From positions 139,340 to 203,339 of the forward strand of contig NZ_JBEYYO010000006.1 in the NCBI RefSeq assembly GCF_040645615.1: a stretch of 64,000 bases of DNA. The letters are read 5' to 3'. Each line of letters opens with the position of its first letter. The first letter of the stretch is position 1. Position numbers and translations under genes: made by a program. The notes below the pieces were generated by a model. It was not told the DNA's origin. It searched no databases and was given only the letters and a program-made list of their open reading frames with translations. The stretch comes from Glycomyces sp040645615. GTDB lineage: Bacteria > Actinomycetota > Actinomycetes > Mycobacteriales > Micromonosporaceae. Shown here piece by piece: positions 8,144 through 16,261 of the stretch.

Positions 8144-9418
8144 ATGCAGGTTTTCGAACAGGTCGAATCAGAAGTCCGCTCATACTGCCGCAACTGGCCC
8201 ACGGTGTTCACCACGGCCAGAGGCAGCCGCATCGACGACGAACAGGGGAGGTCGTACCTCGACTTCTTCGCCGGGGCAGGCTCGCTCAACTACGGGCACA
8301 ACCACCCCGAGCTCAAAGAGGCCCTCCTGGCCTATCTCGCCGAGGACAACATCGTCCACACGCTCGACACCTACTCCGCGGCCAAGGCCCGGTTCCTGGA
8401 GACCTTCCGCGACCTCGTGCTCGCGCCGCGGGGCCTCGACTACAAGGTCCAGTTCCCCGGCCCCGCGGGGAACAACGCCGTCGAGGCCGCGCTCAAGCTG
8501 GCGCGCAAGTACACCGGCCGCGAGACCGTGGTCTCCTTCACCAACGGCTTCCACGGCATGACCCTCGGGGCCCTCGCGGTCACCGGGAACTCCATGAAGC
8601 GCGGCGGCGCGGGCGTCCCGCTCAACAACGCCGCGACCATGCCCTACGACAACTACATGGACGGTCGCACGCCCGACTTCCTGTGGCTGCGAAGCCTTCT
8701 GGAGGACCCGGGCTCCGGCCTCGACCGGCCCGCCGCGGTCATCGTGGAGACCGTGCAGGGCGAAGGCGGCGTGAACGTGGCCAGCGAGGAGTGGCTGCGC
8801 GGGCTCGAATCGGTCTGCCGCGAGCACGAACTGCTGTTCATCGTGGACGACATCCAGATGGGCTGCGGCCGAACAGGTCCGTTCTTCTCCTTCGAACGGG
8901 CCGGGATCACCCCCGACATCGTGACGCTCTCGAAGTCGTTGTCGGGCATGGGGCTCCCGTTCGCGCTCACGCTGATGAAACCGCACCTGGACGTGTGGGA
9001 GCCCGGCGAGCACAACGGCACCTTCCGCGGGTTCGCGCCCGCGTTCGTCACCGCGACCGCCGCCCTGGAGACGTTCTGGCGCAACGACTCCCTGACGGCC
9101 GATGTGGACTCCCGCGCCGACTGGCTCGACGGGGAACTGGGCGGCATCGTGTCGGCCCACCCCGAGCTTGGGCTCTCGACCCGCGGCCGGGGTCTCGCGC
9201 GTGGCCTGGTCTTCGCCGAGCCCGCCCACGCCGGCCTCGTATGCCAGGAGGCCTTCGCGAACGGCCTGCTCATGGAGACCTCGGGCGCCGAGGACGAGGT
9301 GGTCAAGCTGCTCCCGCCGCTGAACACCCCGCAGGACGAGTTCGAGGAGGGCATCGCGGTCATCCGAGAAGCCGTCGCGACCGTGGCGAAGGAAGCCGAA
9401 GCGGAGGTGGCGGCATGA
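8144..9418 (+). CDS. ectB: Diaminobutyrate-2-oxoglutarate transaminase EctB
   Basis: A 424-aa class-III PLP aminotransferase that converts aspartate semialdehyde and glutamate to L-2,4-diaminobutyrate, the first step of ectoine synthesis. The start at 8144 gives the family-typical opening (MQVFEQVESEVRSYCR); an in-frame ATG at 8081 would add 21 unrelated residues. The N-terminal part has FFAGAGSLNYGHNHP; the PLP aspartate is in DDIQMGCGRTG and the Schiff-base lysine is K264 in TLSKSLSG. The ectC ATG overlaps its TGA. The 125-base gap after ectA shows no gene. Confidence 0.96.
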   Translation: MQVFEQVESEVRSYCRNWPTVFTTARGSRIDDEQGRSYLDFFAGAGSLNYGHNHPELKEALLAYLAEDNIVHTLDTYSAAKARFLETFRDLVLAPRGLDYKVQFPGPAGNNAVEAALKLARKYTGRETVVSFTNGFHGMTLGALAVTGNSMKRGGAGVPLNNAATMPYDNYMDGRTPDFLWLRSLLEDPGSGLDRPAAVIVETVQGEGGVNVASEEWLRGLESVCREHELLFIVDDIQMGCGRTGPFFSFERAGITPDIVTLSKSLSGMGLPFALTLMKPHLDVWEPGEHNGTFRGFAPAFVTATAALETFWRNDSLTADVDSRADWLDGELGGIVSAHPELGLSTRGRGLARGLVFAEPAHAGLVCQEAFANGLLMETSGAEDEVVKLLPPLNTPQDEFEEGIAVIREAVATVAKEAEAEVAA

Positions 9419-9822
9419 TCGTCAGACGCCTCGAAGACCTCATCGGGACCGACGCCGATGTCGAGGGCGGCGACCGCGACCGCGCCCACGGCACCTGGCG
9501 TTCCCGCCGTCTCCTGCTCGCCAAGGACGGCGCGGGGTTCTCCCTGCACGACACCGTCCTCTATGCGGGAACCTCCACGACCATGCACTACGCCAACCAC
9601 CTCGAGGCGGTCTACGTCATCGAGGGCGCGGCGAAACTGCGCGACCTGGAGACCGGCGACGTCCACGCCCTCACCCCCGGAACGATGTACGTCCTCGACG
9701 GCGGTGAGCGCCACACGCTCGACGTCGAGGCCGATCTGCGCTGCGTGTGCGTGTTCAACCCCCCGGTCACCGGCCGGGAGGTCCACGACGCGAACGGCGT
9801 CTACCCGCTCCTGACCGAATAG
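9415..9822 (+). CDS. ectC: L-ectoine synthase EctC
   Basis: A 135-aa cupin enzyme that cyclises N-gamma-acetyl-diaminobutyrate to ectoine. Length and sequence are canonical: MIVRRLEDLIGTD at the start, HYANHLEAVYVIEG for the first cupin motif and LDGGERHTL for the second. The ATG overlaps the ectB stop (ATGA), consistent with translational coupling. ectD follows after 27 bases with AGGAAGGA before its ATG. Confidence 0.97.
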   Translation: MIVRRLEDLIGTDADVEGGDRDRAHGTWRSRRLLLAKDGAGFSLHDTVLYAGTSTTMHYANHLEAVYVIEGAAKLRDLETGDVHALTPGTMYVLDGGERHTLDVEADLRCVCVFNPPVTGREVHDANGVYPLLTE

Positions 9823-9849
9823 CCGGAACCACGCGCAGGAAGGATCACC

Positions 9850-10746
9850 ATGTTGTCCACCTCCACCACCGACCGCTACCCGACCCGGCGCTACCGGGAA
9901 CCGCGCCTGGTCTACCGCACCGACGACCCCACCGTGTGGGGCACCCCGGCCGACGGGCCGCTGACCGCCGAGCAGCTCGACGGCCACGCCCTCGACGGCT
10001 TCACCTCCCTCCCGGGCCTGCTCGAAGGCGCCGAACTCGGCGAGGCCGAGGCCGAACTGACGCGGCTGATGCACGACCCCGCCCTCGACGGCGACGAGCG
10101 CGTCATCCGGGAGCGGGGCACCGACGAGGTCCGCTCGGTCTTCGACGTGCACCGGCTCTCGGAGTTCTTCGCCGAGCTCATCAAGAGCGAGCGCATCGCC
10201 GGGGTGGCCCGCCAGATCCTCGGCTCGGACGTCTACGTCCACCAGAGCCGGGTCAACTACAAGCCCGGCTTCGGCGGCGCGCCCTTCGAGTGGCACTCCG
10301 ACTTCGAGACCTGGCACGCCGAGGACGGCATGCCGCGCATGCGGGCGGTCAGCCTCTCGTTGGCGCTCACCGAGAACTACGCGTTCAACGGCTCGCTGAT
10401 GATCATGCCCGGCTCGCACCAGACGTTCGTCTCGTGCGTGGGCGCGACCCCCGAGGACAACTATAAGTCCTCATTGGTGCGTCAGGAAGCCGGTGTGCCC
10501 GACCAGGACTCGGTGCGGATGCTCGCCGACAAGCACGGCATCCACCAGTTCACGGGCGCCTCGGGCTCGGCGGTGTGGTTCGACTCGAACTGCATGCACG
10601 GCTCGAACGGGAACATCACGCCGTTCCCGCGCTCGAACCTGTTCATCGTCTTCAACAGTGTCCACAATGCCCTTGAGGACCCCTTCGCGGCCGACCGACC
10701 CCGCCCCGAGCACCTCGGGTCGCGGGACTGGCAGGTCCTGCGTTAG
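9850..10746 (+). CDS. ectD: Ectoine 5-hydroxylase EctD
   Basis: A 298-aa PhyH-family non-haem Fe(II)/2-oxoglutarate dioxygenase that makes 5-hydroxyectoine. The EctD signature FEWHSDFETWHAEDGMP is present; the iron ligands are H149, D151 and H250 (in CMHGSNGN). The RBS AGGAAGGA precedes the ATG. The last base of the TAG stop is the first base of a MITE-like repeat (10746-10906), so the C-terminal end may have been set by that insertion; the length is still normal for the family. Confidence 0.97.
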   Translation: MLSTSTTDRYPTRRYREPRLVYRTDDPTVWGTPADGPLTAEQLDGHALDGFTSLPGLLEGAELGEAEAELTRLMHDPALDGDERVIRERGTDEVRSVFDVHRLSEFFAELIKSERIAGVARQILGSDVYVHQSRVNYKPGFGGAPFEWHSDFETWHAEDGMPRMRAVSLSLALTENYAFNGSLMIMPGSHQTFVSCVGATPEDNYKSSLVRQEAGVPDQDSVRMLADKHGIHQFTGASGSAVWFDSNCMHGSNGNITPFPRSNLFIVFNSVHNALEDPFAADRPRPEHLGSRDWQVLR

Positions 10747-10906
10747 GGCGTGTGTGGGAACCCCCGACGGCCGTTATCCGGCCCATTCGCCCGCTTGCTT
10801 CGTTGTCGGGCCCCTGCATACAACACCGGTATGCAGGGGCCCTTCCGCCTCCCGACCGAACGAATGGACTCGGATACCGACGCGCCGCGAGTTCCCACAC
10901 ACGCCC
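10746..10906. repeat. MITE-like palindromic element, copy 1
   Basis: A 161-bp element with perfect 16-bp terminal inverted repeats (GGGCGTGTGTGGGAAC), flanked by TA on both sides (10744-10745 and 10907-10908). The interior folds back on itself, with a perfect 14-bp central stem (GGGCCCCTGCATAC) and an AACACCG loop. It encodes nothing. The core is clearly homologous to copy 2 at 47018-47179, whereas the terminal repeats differ in sequence. Confidence 0.8.
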
Positions 10907-10925
10907 TAGGGCTTCGGGAAACGGG

Positions 10926-10961
10926 GGCGCGGGCCCGGCTCGAAAGAGCCGGGCCCGCGCC
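10926..10961. terminator. Bidirectional terminator hairpin after ectD
   Basis: Perfect 15-bp stem (GGCGCGGGCCCGGCT) with a CGAAAG loop, between convergent ectD and the gene at 10990-12606. Confidence 0.85.
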
Positions 10962-10989
10962 GTTGCCTTGTCTCCCTAAGGATTCGCCT

Positions 10990-12606
10990 TTAACCGGCCG
11001 GAACGGTCGGCACGTCGTCCGCGTCGTATTCAGGTGCCGGGAGCGCGGCGAGCAGCTCGGTGAGCATGGCTCGGTCGATCGGGGCCTCGTCCTGCCACTG
11101 GATCCAGATGCCCACGGCCCAGCCTTCGGCGGAGGCGCGGGTGAGGTAGATCTCGTGCTCGGTGTACGGGTCCCAGTCCTCCTCCTCGAACTGGGGCTCG
11201 TAGAGCGTGGTCCGCTCCTCGAAGGTCCAGGTCTCGCCGTCGTCGCCTTCCTCGGTGGAGCACTCGAACCTCTCCTTGCACACCGTCAGGTGCGGGTCCC
11301 AGAAGCCGGTGTCCGAAGCGCCCGGAATCCAGCCACCGGGCAGGTAGTACCGCAGGTCGAAGTAGACGTCTCCGGTGGACTCGTCGATGGTGGTCTCGAA
11401 CGGGAGCGTGCCGTTGGCCGAGTAGGACCGCTGCATGTTCGCGCCGCGGTACATCTGGCCGAGCGAGACGGATGAGCCGTTGCTGAGGGTCGCCTCCGGG
11501 TAGAGGCGCACCAACGCGTCGAGGGCTTCGTCGTACGTCGCCTCGGCCTGCGCCTCGGCCTCATCGGAGAAGGCCCACTCGTCCTCGTCGTAGACCCAGC
11601 CCAGCGGGACCTCAACCAGCTCGCCGACCGGGGCCAGGCTGCTGGTGTCGAACTCCAGCTCCGGCATGGCCAGCGCCGCCTCGGTGAGCGCGTCCAGGTC
11701 CAGCGGGTAATCCGTGCCCGAGCAGTTGTTCCAAGTGACGCGCAGGCCCGTGCCGTTCGGGTAGACCACCGCGACCTCGGCGGCGCAGCCGTGGTCGGCG
11801 ACCATCAGCGTCCGGCCGTCGTCCAGTGCCTCGGTGGTGAACTCGGGGGCCTCGTCGGTGAAGTAGGGGCCGTCGCTGATGAGGTGCTGGGGGAACAGCT
11901 GCTCGGTGATCGGGCCGGGCTCGGCCGTCCAGCCGCCGGGCAGGGCCACCTCGAACTCGAAGATCGTCCGCAGCCACTGGTCCTGCTCCTCGACCTCGCC
12001 GCCTCGGTAGCTGCGGAGGTACGTCTGGCCGTACGCGCCGGGCCGCTGGTCGACACCGACGTTGGCGCCGGAATCGTAGGCCATGCACTGCTCGTACTCG
12101 TCCTGGGCGGCGTCGCCGTAGGTGGGATCGCTGAGGATCCACTCGCAGTTCTCTTCCTCACCGAGGTTCTGCGGGTCGTCCCACACCCCGCCGTCGACCA
12201 GCAGATCTCCGAACGCGGCCGTGGCCGCCTCCTTGACCTGCATCAGCTCTTCGGATTCGTGCTGGTAGCCCTCGCCGTAGAGGAGATGACCCCAGTTCTC
12301 GCTGTACGGGTAGCCGGCCATCGAGGGGTCGGTGACCTCTTCGGCCGCAGGCGGGTTCGCGTCCGGGGCGTCTTCGTCGGTCTCCCCGGTGCCGCCGGGC
12401 AGCCCGGTGATCGACACGGCCAGGACCGCGGCCACGGCGGCCACGCCCGCGGTGGCGGCGCCGCCGAGGAAGGCGCGGTGGCGGCGGCGCGCGCGATACC
12501 CGTCGCTCACGATCCGGTCGAGGTCCAGCTGGGCGGGCGGAGGCGGGGGCTCGGACGCGGCCTCCCGGAACACCGCCCCTGGATCGTCTTGGAAGTTCAT
12601 GCTCAT
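10990..12606 (-). CDS. Membrane-anchored protein of unknown function, partner of the SigE-like sigma factor
   Basis: A 538-aa protein: ~45 cytoplasmic residues with Pro-rich and Arg-rich stretches, one membrane helix (about 46-68), then a large acidic exported part. The start is ATG 12606, 12 bases after the stop of the sigma gene and preceded by GAGAAAG. The exported part seems to hold two related halves: GQTYLRSY...LPGGW near 175-220 and GQMYRG...RSY...LPGGW near 380-430. By position and topology it could be an anti-sigma or sensor for the upstream sigma factor. No zinc-binding anti-sigma motif is visible, so this remains inference. Confidence 0.75.
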   Translation of the reverse strand: MSMNFQDDPGAVFREAASEPPPPPAQLDLDRIVSDGYRARRRHRAFLGGAATAGVAAVAAVLAVSITGLPGGTGETDEDAPDANPPAAEEVTDPSMAGYPYSENWGHLLYGEGYQHESEELMQVKEAATAAFGDLLVDGGVWDDPQNLGEEENCEWILSDPTYGDAAQDEYEQCMAYDSGANVGVDQRPGAYGQTYLRSYRGGEVEEQDQWLRTIFEFEVALPGGWTAEPGPITEQLFPQHLISDGPYFTDEAPEFTTEALDDGRTLMVADHGCAAEVAVVYPNGTGLRVTWNNCSGTDYPLDLDALTEAALAMPELEFDTSSLAPVGELVEVPLGWVYDEDEWAFSDEAEAQAEATYDEALDALVRLYPEATLSNGSSVSLGQMYRGANMQRSYSANGTLPFETTIDESTGDVYFDLRYYLPGGWIPGASDTGFWDPHLTVCKERFECSTEEGDDGETWTFEERTTLYEPQFEEEDWDPYTEHEIYLTRASAEGWAVGIWIQWQDEAPIDRAMLTELLAALPAPEYDADDVPTVPAG

Positions 12607-12618
12607 TCGCTTTCTCGG

Positions 12619-13131
12619 CTAGGCCCGGACGGGGACGGCGGACTCGGTGAGGAGCTCTTTGAGCTTGCGCAGCCCTTTGGCGGACTGGCTCTTCACCGTG
12701 CCGGTCGAACAGCCCATGGCGGTGGCGGTCTCGTCGACGGACAGTTGCTCCCAGTACCGGAGCACGAGCGTCGCGCGTTGCCTCGCGGGCAGCCGGTTGA
12801 GCGCAGCGATCATTTCGAGTCGCTGGTCAACCGCCTCCTGGGGGCGTTCGAGACGCTGCACTGGGAGCTCGGACGTGGCGCGCTCGCGGCGCACCCAGCT
12901 CAGGCGGCGGTGGGAGATGAAGACGTTCGTGACGATCTTGCGGACGTACGCCGGAGCGCCGCCCGGTTCGACCCGGTGCCAGGCCGCGAACATCTTCGTC
13001 AGCGCCTTCTGCACCAGGTCGTCGGCCTCGAACCAGTCTCCGCACAGCAGATACGCGTATCTGCGCAGGCTGTCGCGCTGGGCTGTCGCGAAGGCTCGGA
13101 ACTCGGCCTCTTGCTGCTCCTTGGTCTTCAC
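12619..13131 (-). CDS. SigE-family ECF RNA polymerase sigma factor
   Basis: A 170-aa ECF sigma factor. Region 2 (about residues 12-75: YAYLLCGDWFEADDLVQ, then ALTKMFAAWHRVE) and region 4 (about 105-160: LPARQRATLVLRYWEQLS, ETATAMGCSTGTVKSQ) match the SigE subfamily common in actinobacteria. The GTG start at 13131 has AAAGAGG upstream. It lies just before, and probably in an operon with, the membrane-anchored protein at 10990-12606. An 18-bp perfect palindrome (13157-13174) sits in its leader. Confidence 0.93.
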   Translation of the reverse strand: MKTKEQQEAEFRAFATAQRDSLRRYAYLLCGDWFEADDLVQKALTKMFAAWHRVEPGGAPAYVRKIVTNVFISHRRLSWVRRERATSELPVQRLERPQEAVDQRLEMIAALNRLPARQRATLVLRYWEQLSVDETATAMGCSTGTVKSQSAKGLRKLKELLTESAVPVRA

Positions 13132-13156
13132 TTGGCCTCTTTCGGGTGACGGGTAG

Positions 13157-13174
13157 GGGGTCGGGCCCGACCCC
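13157..13174. promoter_or_regulatory. 18-bp perfect palindrome in the sigma factor leader
   Basis: GGGGTCGGGCCCGACCCC is its own reverse complement and lies 26 bases upstream of the sigma factor GTG. It could be an operator or an mRNA hairpin; nothing else supports a specific function. Confidence 0.35.
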
Positions 13175-13252
13175 GCACGGTGGATGCGGTCGAACCCGGC
13201 TATCTGAGTACGCGGCGGGCGGTGCCGGGGTTGCCCCGGAAAACGGGGATTC

Positions 13253-13852
13253 TCAGGCGGCGGCGCGGGCTGCGCGCAGGGCCCGCAGCGAGGAGGCCGC
13301 GACCCAGGCCGAACCGGCCGCCGAGGCCGCGGCCAGGAACGGCAGCGCCGCCGGCGTCCCGGCGGGGTCGGCGATGAGCATGATCGCGACCGACCCGGCC
13401 AGCGCGGCCCCGATCGAGGCCAGACCCGAAGCGCCGCAAAGGGACGCGGCGCGGCTGCCGACGCGTCCGGCGATGACGAGCGCGGCGGTGACGAACGCCG
13501 CGGCCGTCGCGGTGTCGATGACGCGCGCCAGGAGGGTCACGGCCAGGCCCGTCTCGCCTTCGCCGCCGAAGAGGTCCCACAGGATCGTCATGGCGGGCAG
13601 GACCGCGAGCAGGGTCCAGGCGGTGCGCCTGGCCTGGGCGGCTTCGAGTTCGCGCTGGAACTCGGCGGCCACGGCGCGGGCCGGGCCGAACGCTTCGGCG
13701 GCTCTTCCGGCGGCCTCGGTGCGGTCGAGGCCGGAGGTCACGCCTTCGGCGACGGCCTCGTCGAAGCCGTCGGCGAGTTCGGCGAGCATGTCGGCGCGCA
13801 GGCGGCGCGGGCCTCGCAGGGGGCGGGCCACGGCTTCGACGTAGTCGCTCAT
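13253..13852 (-). CDS. HAAS-domain-like membrane protein paired with PadR
   Basis: A 199-aa protein. Residues ~1-70 are a soluble helical region with MSDYVEAV and LLAELADGFDEAVAEG-like features plus an AAEAFGPARAVAAEF stretch, as in HAAS/DUF1700-type proteins encoded beside PadR regulators. About four membrane helices follow (residues 75-195). The ATG overlaps the padR TGA (ATGA), so the pair is translationally coupled. Function is unknown; this type of protein is generally thought to work with its PadR partner in membrane stress or drug response, which is inference here. Confidence 0.75.
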   Translation of the reverse strand: MSDYVEAVARPLRGPRRLRADMLAELADGFDEAVAEGVTSGLDRTEAAGRAAEAFGPARAVAAEFQRELEAAQARRTAWTLLAVLPAMTILWDLFGGEGETGLAVTLLARVIDTATAAAFVTAALVIAGRVGSRAASLCGASGLASIGAALAGSVAIMLIADPAGTPAALPFLAAASAAGSAWVAASSLRALRAARAAA

Positions 13853-14166
13853 GTGCCCAATACCGCCGTCATCACCTCGCGGAGGGTCAGCCAGCTCTGG
13901 CGGCCCTTGTCGAGGGCTGTGAGGCCGTCGTCGGTGATCGCGTAGACCCGGCGGCGGCGGCCCGAGGACTGGGTCCACTTGCCGCTGACGTGCCCGGCGC
14001 GTTCGAGCCGCCGCAGCGCCGGGTAGACCGTGCCGCTGGGCAGGTCGAGCCGTTCGCCGCTGTGCTCGCGGAGGGCGGTGATGATCGCGTAGCCATGGGC
14101 CTCACCGCGTTTGAGGGTGGCGAGGATGAGGGTGTCGAGCTGGCCGTGAATGCCGTCTGCGTCCAT
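13849..14166 (-). CDS. PadR-family transcriptional regulator
   Basis: A 105-aa winged-helix repressor with the standard PadR fold: LDTLILATLKRGEAHGYAI at the start, the recognition region SGTVYPALRRLERAGHV, and a short C-terminal dimerisation helix. It is divergent from the membrane gene at 14235. A 32-bp near-palindrome (14205-14236) with an extra half site at 14189-14200 lies between them, so it probably represses both its own operon and the divergent gene. The inducer is unknown. Confidence 0.92.
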   Translation of the reverse strand: MDADGIHGQLDTLILATLKRGEAHGYAIITALREHSGERLDLPSGTVYPALRRLERAGHVSGKWTQSSGRRRRVYAITDDGLTALDKGRQSWLTLREVMTAVLGT

Positions 14167-14204
14167 CCGTCCAGCGTACGCGGTGATAGGTAGACGGACT
14201 TGTT

Positions 14205-14236
14205 ATGTAGACGGACTACATATAGTCTGTCTACAT
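14205..14236. promoter_or_regulatory. Putative PadR operator overlapping the -10 and start codon of the divergent gene
   Basis: A 32-bp inverted repeat with 14 of 16 positions paired; each arm holds ATGTAGAC. A further GTAGACGGACT half site starts at 14190. TATAGT at 14221-14226 is a likely -10, eight bases before the ATG at 14235, which itself lies in the right arm. Repressor binding would block the promoter and start of a near-leaderless mRNA. Confidence 0.7.
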
Positions 14237-14816
14237 GAAGAACCTTCTCCAGTTCACGTCCCTGATCATCGGACCCCTGCTCGGAGCCGTCGCGACCCTC
14301 TTCTGGGAGGGCGACCGCTACGGCGTCACCGCCGGGGTCCTCATCGTCATCTCCAGCGCCCTGTGGGTTTACGGCCTCATCGGGGTGTGGGAACGCGTCG
14401 CGGCCCGCCGCCCGTGGCTCGGCCACCCGGGCCTCCTGCTCGCGATCGTCGGCTGCACCGGCGGCATCGCCTTCGGCATGCAGGGCTTCTTCGAGGGGAT
14501 CTTCGCCGTCTCGGGCGAACGCTCCCTGGAGGCCGCCGCGGAGCACCCCATCGCCTCGGCGCTCGTCCTGTGGCTGCCCGGGCCCGCGATGCCGCTGTGC
14601 ATCGCCGGGCTCGGCATCGCGCTGGCCTGGACGCGGCTGGCCCCGTGGTGGCTCGCCGCGCTCCTGATCGCCGCGGGCGTCGCGTTCCCGCTGAGCCGCA
14701 TCTCCCGCACCGCCGCGATCGCCCACGTCGCCGACCTGCTCATCCTCGCCGCGTTCGCGATCCTCGCCACCCTCCTGCTCAAAGGCCGCCTCGACCGAGC
14801 CCCGACCCCCGCCTGA
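14235..14816 (+). CDS. Integral membrane protein under probable PadR control
   Basis: A 193-aa protein with about six membrane helices (residues ~5-25, 32-52, 65-88, 104-128, 134-150, 160-182) and almost no soluble domain. No RBS is seen; the start codon is inside the operator/promoter, so translation is likely leaderless. No family is firmly recognised. Divergence from padR with a shared operator suggests that it is the regulator's main target, for example a membrane stress or efflux-related protein, but the sequence shows no transport motif. Confidence 0.75.
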   Translation: MKNLLQFTSLIIGPLLGAVATLFWEGDRYGVTAGVLIVISSALWVYGLIGVWERVAARRPWLGHPGLLLAIVGCTGGIAFGMQGFFEGIFAVSGERSLEAAAEHPIASALVLWLPGPAMPLCIAGLGIALAWTRLAPWWLAALLIAAGVAFPLSRISRTAAIAHVADLLILAAFAILATLLLKGRLDRAPTPA

Positions 14817-14937
14817 ACCCGCCGCCCGCGCCCCCGCTCACGTGTCCCCGGTCACCGGAACCCGTTTGTGGCGGCGCGGGCGCATCCGGTACAGTTACAT
14901 CCCGTCGGCGCAGCGATCTTCAAAGCGCTCACACCAT

Positions 14938-15012
14938 TGGGGTATGGTGTAATTGGCAACACGGCTGATTCTGGTTCAGTTGTTCTTGGTTCGAGTCCAG
15001 GTACCCCAGCCA
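14938..15012 (+). tRNA. tRNA-Gln (anticodon CTG), CCA encoded
   Basis: Acceptor stem TGGGGTA (14938-14944) pairs with TACCCCA (15002-15008); G15009 is the discriminator and CCA (15010-15012) is encoded. The anticodon loop TTCTGGT puts CTG at 14971-14973, and the T arm has GGTTCGAGTCC. I looked for a second copy of its 3' end as an integration scar and saw none. Confidence 0.95.
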
Positions 15013-15016
15013 GCAC

Positions 15017-15040
15017 AAGGCCCGCCTTTCAGCGGGCCTT
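15017..15040 (+). terminator. Terminator after tRNA-Gln
   Basis: A 9-bp stem (AAGGCCCGC / GCGGGCCTT) followed by TTTTCG, five bases after the tRNA CCA. Confidence 0.75.
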
Positions 15041-15064
15041 TTCGCTTATCCCCGGAGGCGTGAC

Positions 15065-15652
15065 GTGGCGTCGGAATTGCCGAGGTTCGTCGAGGACGAG
15101 CAGCCCGTCAAGTATCTGCGGGGCTTCGACCACGCGCTCGTGCACTGCCCGAGGTGCGACGGCATGGCCGTGCGGCGCAGGGACCGCTTGACCTGCGACG
15201 GTATGGCTATGCGGCGCACGGACCGCCTGACGTGTGAGTCCTGTGCGTACACCAGCGACCTGCATCGCAAGCCGGAGCCCGAACCGGTGCCGCCGCAACC
15301 CGTGATGTGCGCCGACTGCAACCGCTACCTCGGCACCTACCGCACCGACCTGCGGCTCCATCGCATGGTCTGCCGAGTCTGCGGCTGGACCAAGGAGCCC
15401 ACGATCCACCACATCTCGAAGCCGCTACCCCGCACCAGGCTCTGGCTCGAAACCGACTTCCGAGGCGAACGCCTCTGGGCCGTCAACGAGCAGCACCTGC
15501 GCTTCCTGGAGGACTACGTCGCCGCCGGAGTCCGCGAAACCGGCTCCTTCAACAGCACCCTCGCCAGCCGCCTCCCCGCCTGGATCAAATCCGCCAAGAA
15601 CCGAGACGACCTCCTGAAAACCCTCGCAAAACTCCGAACCCGCCTGCCCTGA
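15065..15652 (+). CDS. Zinc-ribbon protein of unknown function with a 39-bp internal tandem duplication
   Basis: A 195-aa protein starting at GTG 15065 with CCGGAGG upstream. The N-terminal part has CPRC, then LTC and CESC, and later CADC and CRVC pairs, so one or two zinc ribbons (residues ~28-65 and ~80-105) are likely. The C-terminal ~85 residues are helical and basic. A 39-bp tandem duplication at 15155-15232 repeats DGMAVRRRDRLTC as DGMAMRRTDRLTC, adding an extra cysteine between the zinc-binding pairs. Function is unknown; nucleic-acid binding is possible. Confidence 0.65.
   Translation: MASELPRFVEDEQPVKYLRGFDHALVHCPRCDGMAVRRRDRLTCDGMAMRRTDRLTCESCAYTSDLHRKPEPEPVPPQPVMCADCNRYLGTYRTDLRLHRMVCRVCGWTKEPTIHHISKPLPRTRLWLETDFRGERLWAVNEQHLRFLEDYVAAGVRETGSFNSTLASRLPAWIKSAKNRDDLLKTLAKLRTRLP
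15155..15232 (+). repeat. Two tandem 39-bp units inside the zinc-ribbon gene
   Basis: Unit 1 (15155-15193) and unit 2 (15194-15232) both begin TGCGACGG and differ at only a handful of positions. The duplication keeps the reading frame and adds 13 residues. Confidence 0.8.
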
Positions 15653-15663
15653 CGACCCGACCC

Positions 15664-16215
15664 TCATACGCTTGCGGCGCTCAGCGCTGACGCCACAGAC
15701 CTGAATGAGGCTTCCGCGTCCTTGCTCGACTCGAAGTAGTACCAGCCATACTCCTCGGGACCGTTGTCAACGGCATAGACCCATTCGTTGAGCAGCGTGA
15801 GGTCGTCGAGGATCCCGAGCCCTATGTCCGGGCGCTCGTCGAAGTCGACGTAGCCGGTGTGGAACACCAAGTCGGTGACGCGGCGCGCGGCCGTGCGGAA
15901 ATCGAGATCGCCCGCGAGATATGACCGCGCAGTGTCAGCGGCCCTTCGGAAAGCCGCTTCGGGAAATGGGGACACCTCGATCGCCAGTTCTTCGATCACC
16001 TGCGGCACGATCTCGCGGATCTCGTACGCCGAGTTCTTCGACAGGCCCGCCAGCTCCGCGAGCGCGGGAGAGTCGACGCCACGGGCGAGCGCTTCGGCTG
16101 CGGCCATGGTCAAGTCGAGGGCGTCAAGCTCGTAGAGGTAATCCTCGATCGCGAGTCTCAGAGATTTCACGGTGCAATCATCGCGAGCCGTCGCGCCGAC
16201 CGCCACCCGTTTCAT
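15664..16215 (-). CDS. Hypothetical protein
   Basis: A 183-aa soluble, acidic and mostly helical protein. No signal peptide, membrane helix or known motif is visible. The listed start is ATG 16215; a GTG at 16167, giving VKSLRLAIEDYLYELD, is an equally possible start because neither has a clear RBS. Convergent with the zinc-ribbon gene, with 11 bases between the stops. The codon usage is less extreme than in neighbouring genes and it lies in a patch with pseudogenes, so horizontal origin is possible. I do not recognise it. Confidence 0.55.
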   Translation of the reverse strand: MKRVAVGATARDDCTVKSLRLAIEDYLYELDALDLTMAAAEALARGVDSPALAELAGLSKNSAYEIREIVPQVIEELAIEVSPFPEAAFRRAADTARSYLAGDLDFRTAARRVTDLVFHTGYVDFDERPDIGLGILDDLTLLNEWVYAVDNGPEEYGWYYFESSKDAEASFRSVASALSAASV

Positions 16216-16261
16216 ACGCGGTCAGGTTCTGGCCGTTGGCGCTGCGAGGATTGGGGATGTG

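Noticed and set aside
8653..10419. 588-codon minus-strand frame across ectB-ectD
   Set aside because: Antisense shadow of well-identified ect genes; no recognisable domain.
14938..15012. tRNA-Gln as an integration site of a mobile island
   Set aside because: No integrase and no repeated tRNA 3' end were found downstream; the pseudogene patch alone is not enough evidence.
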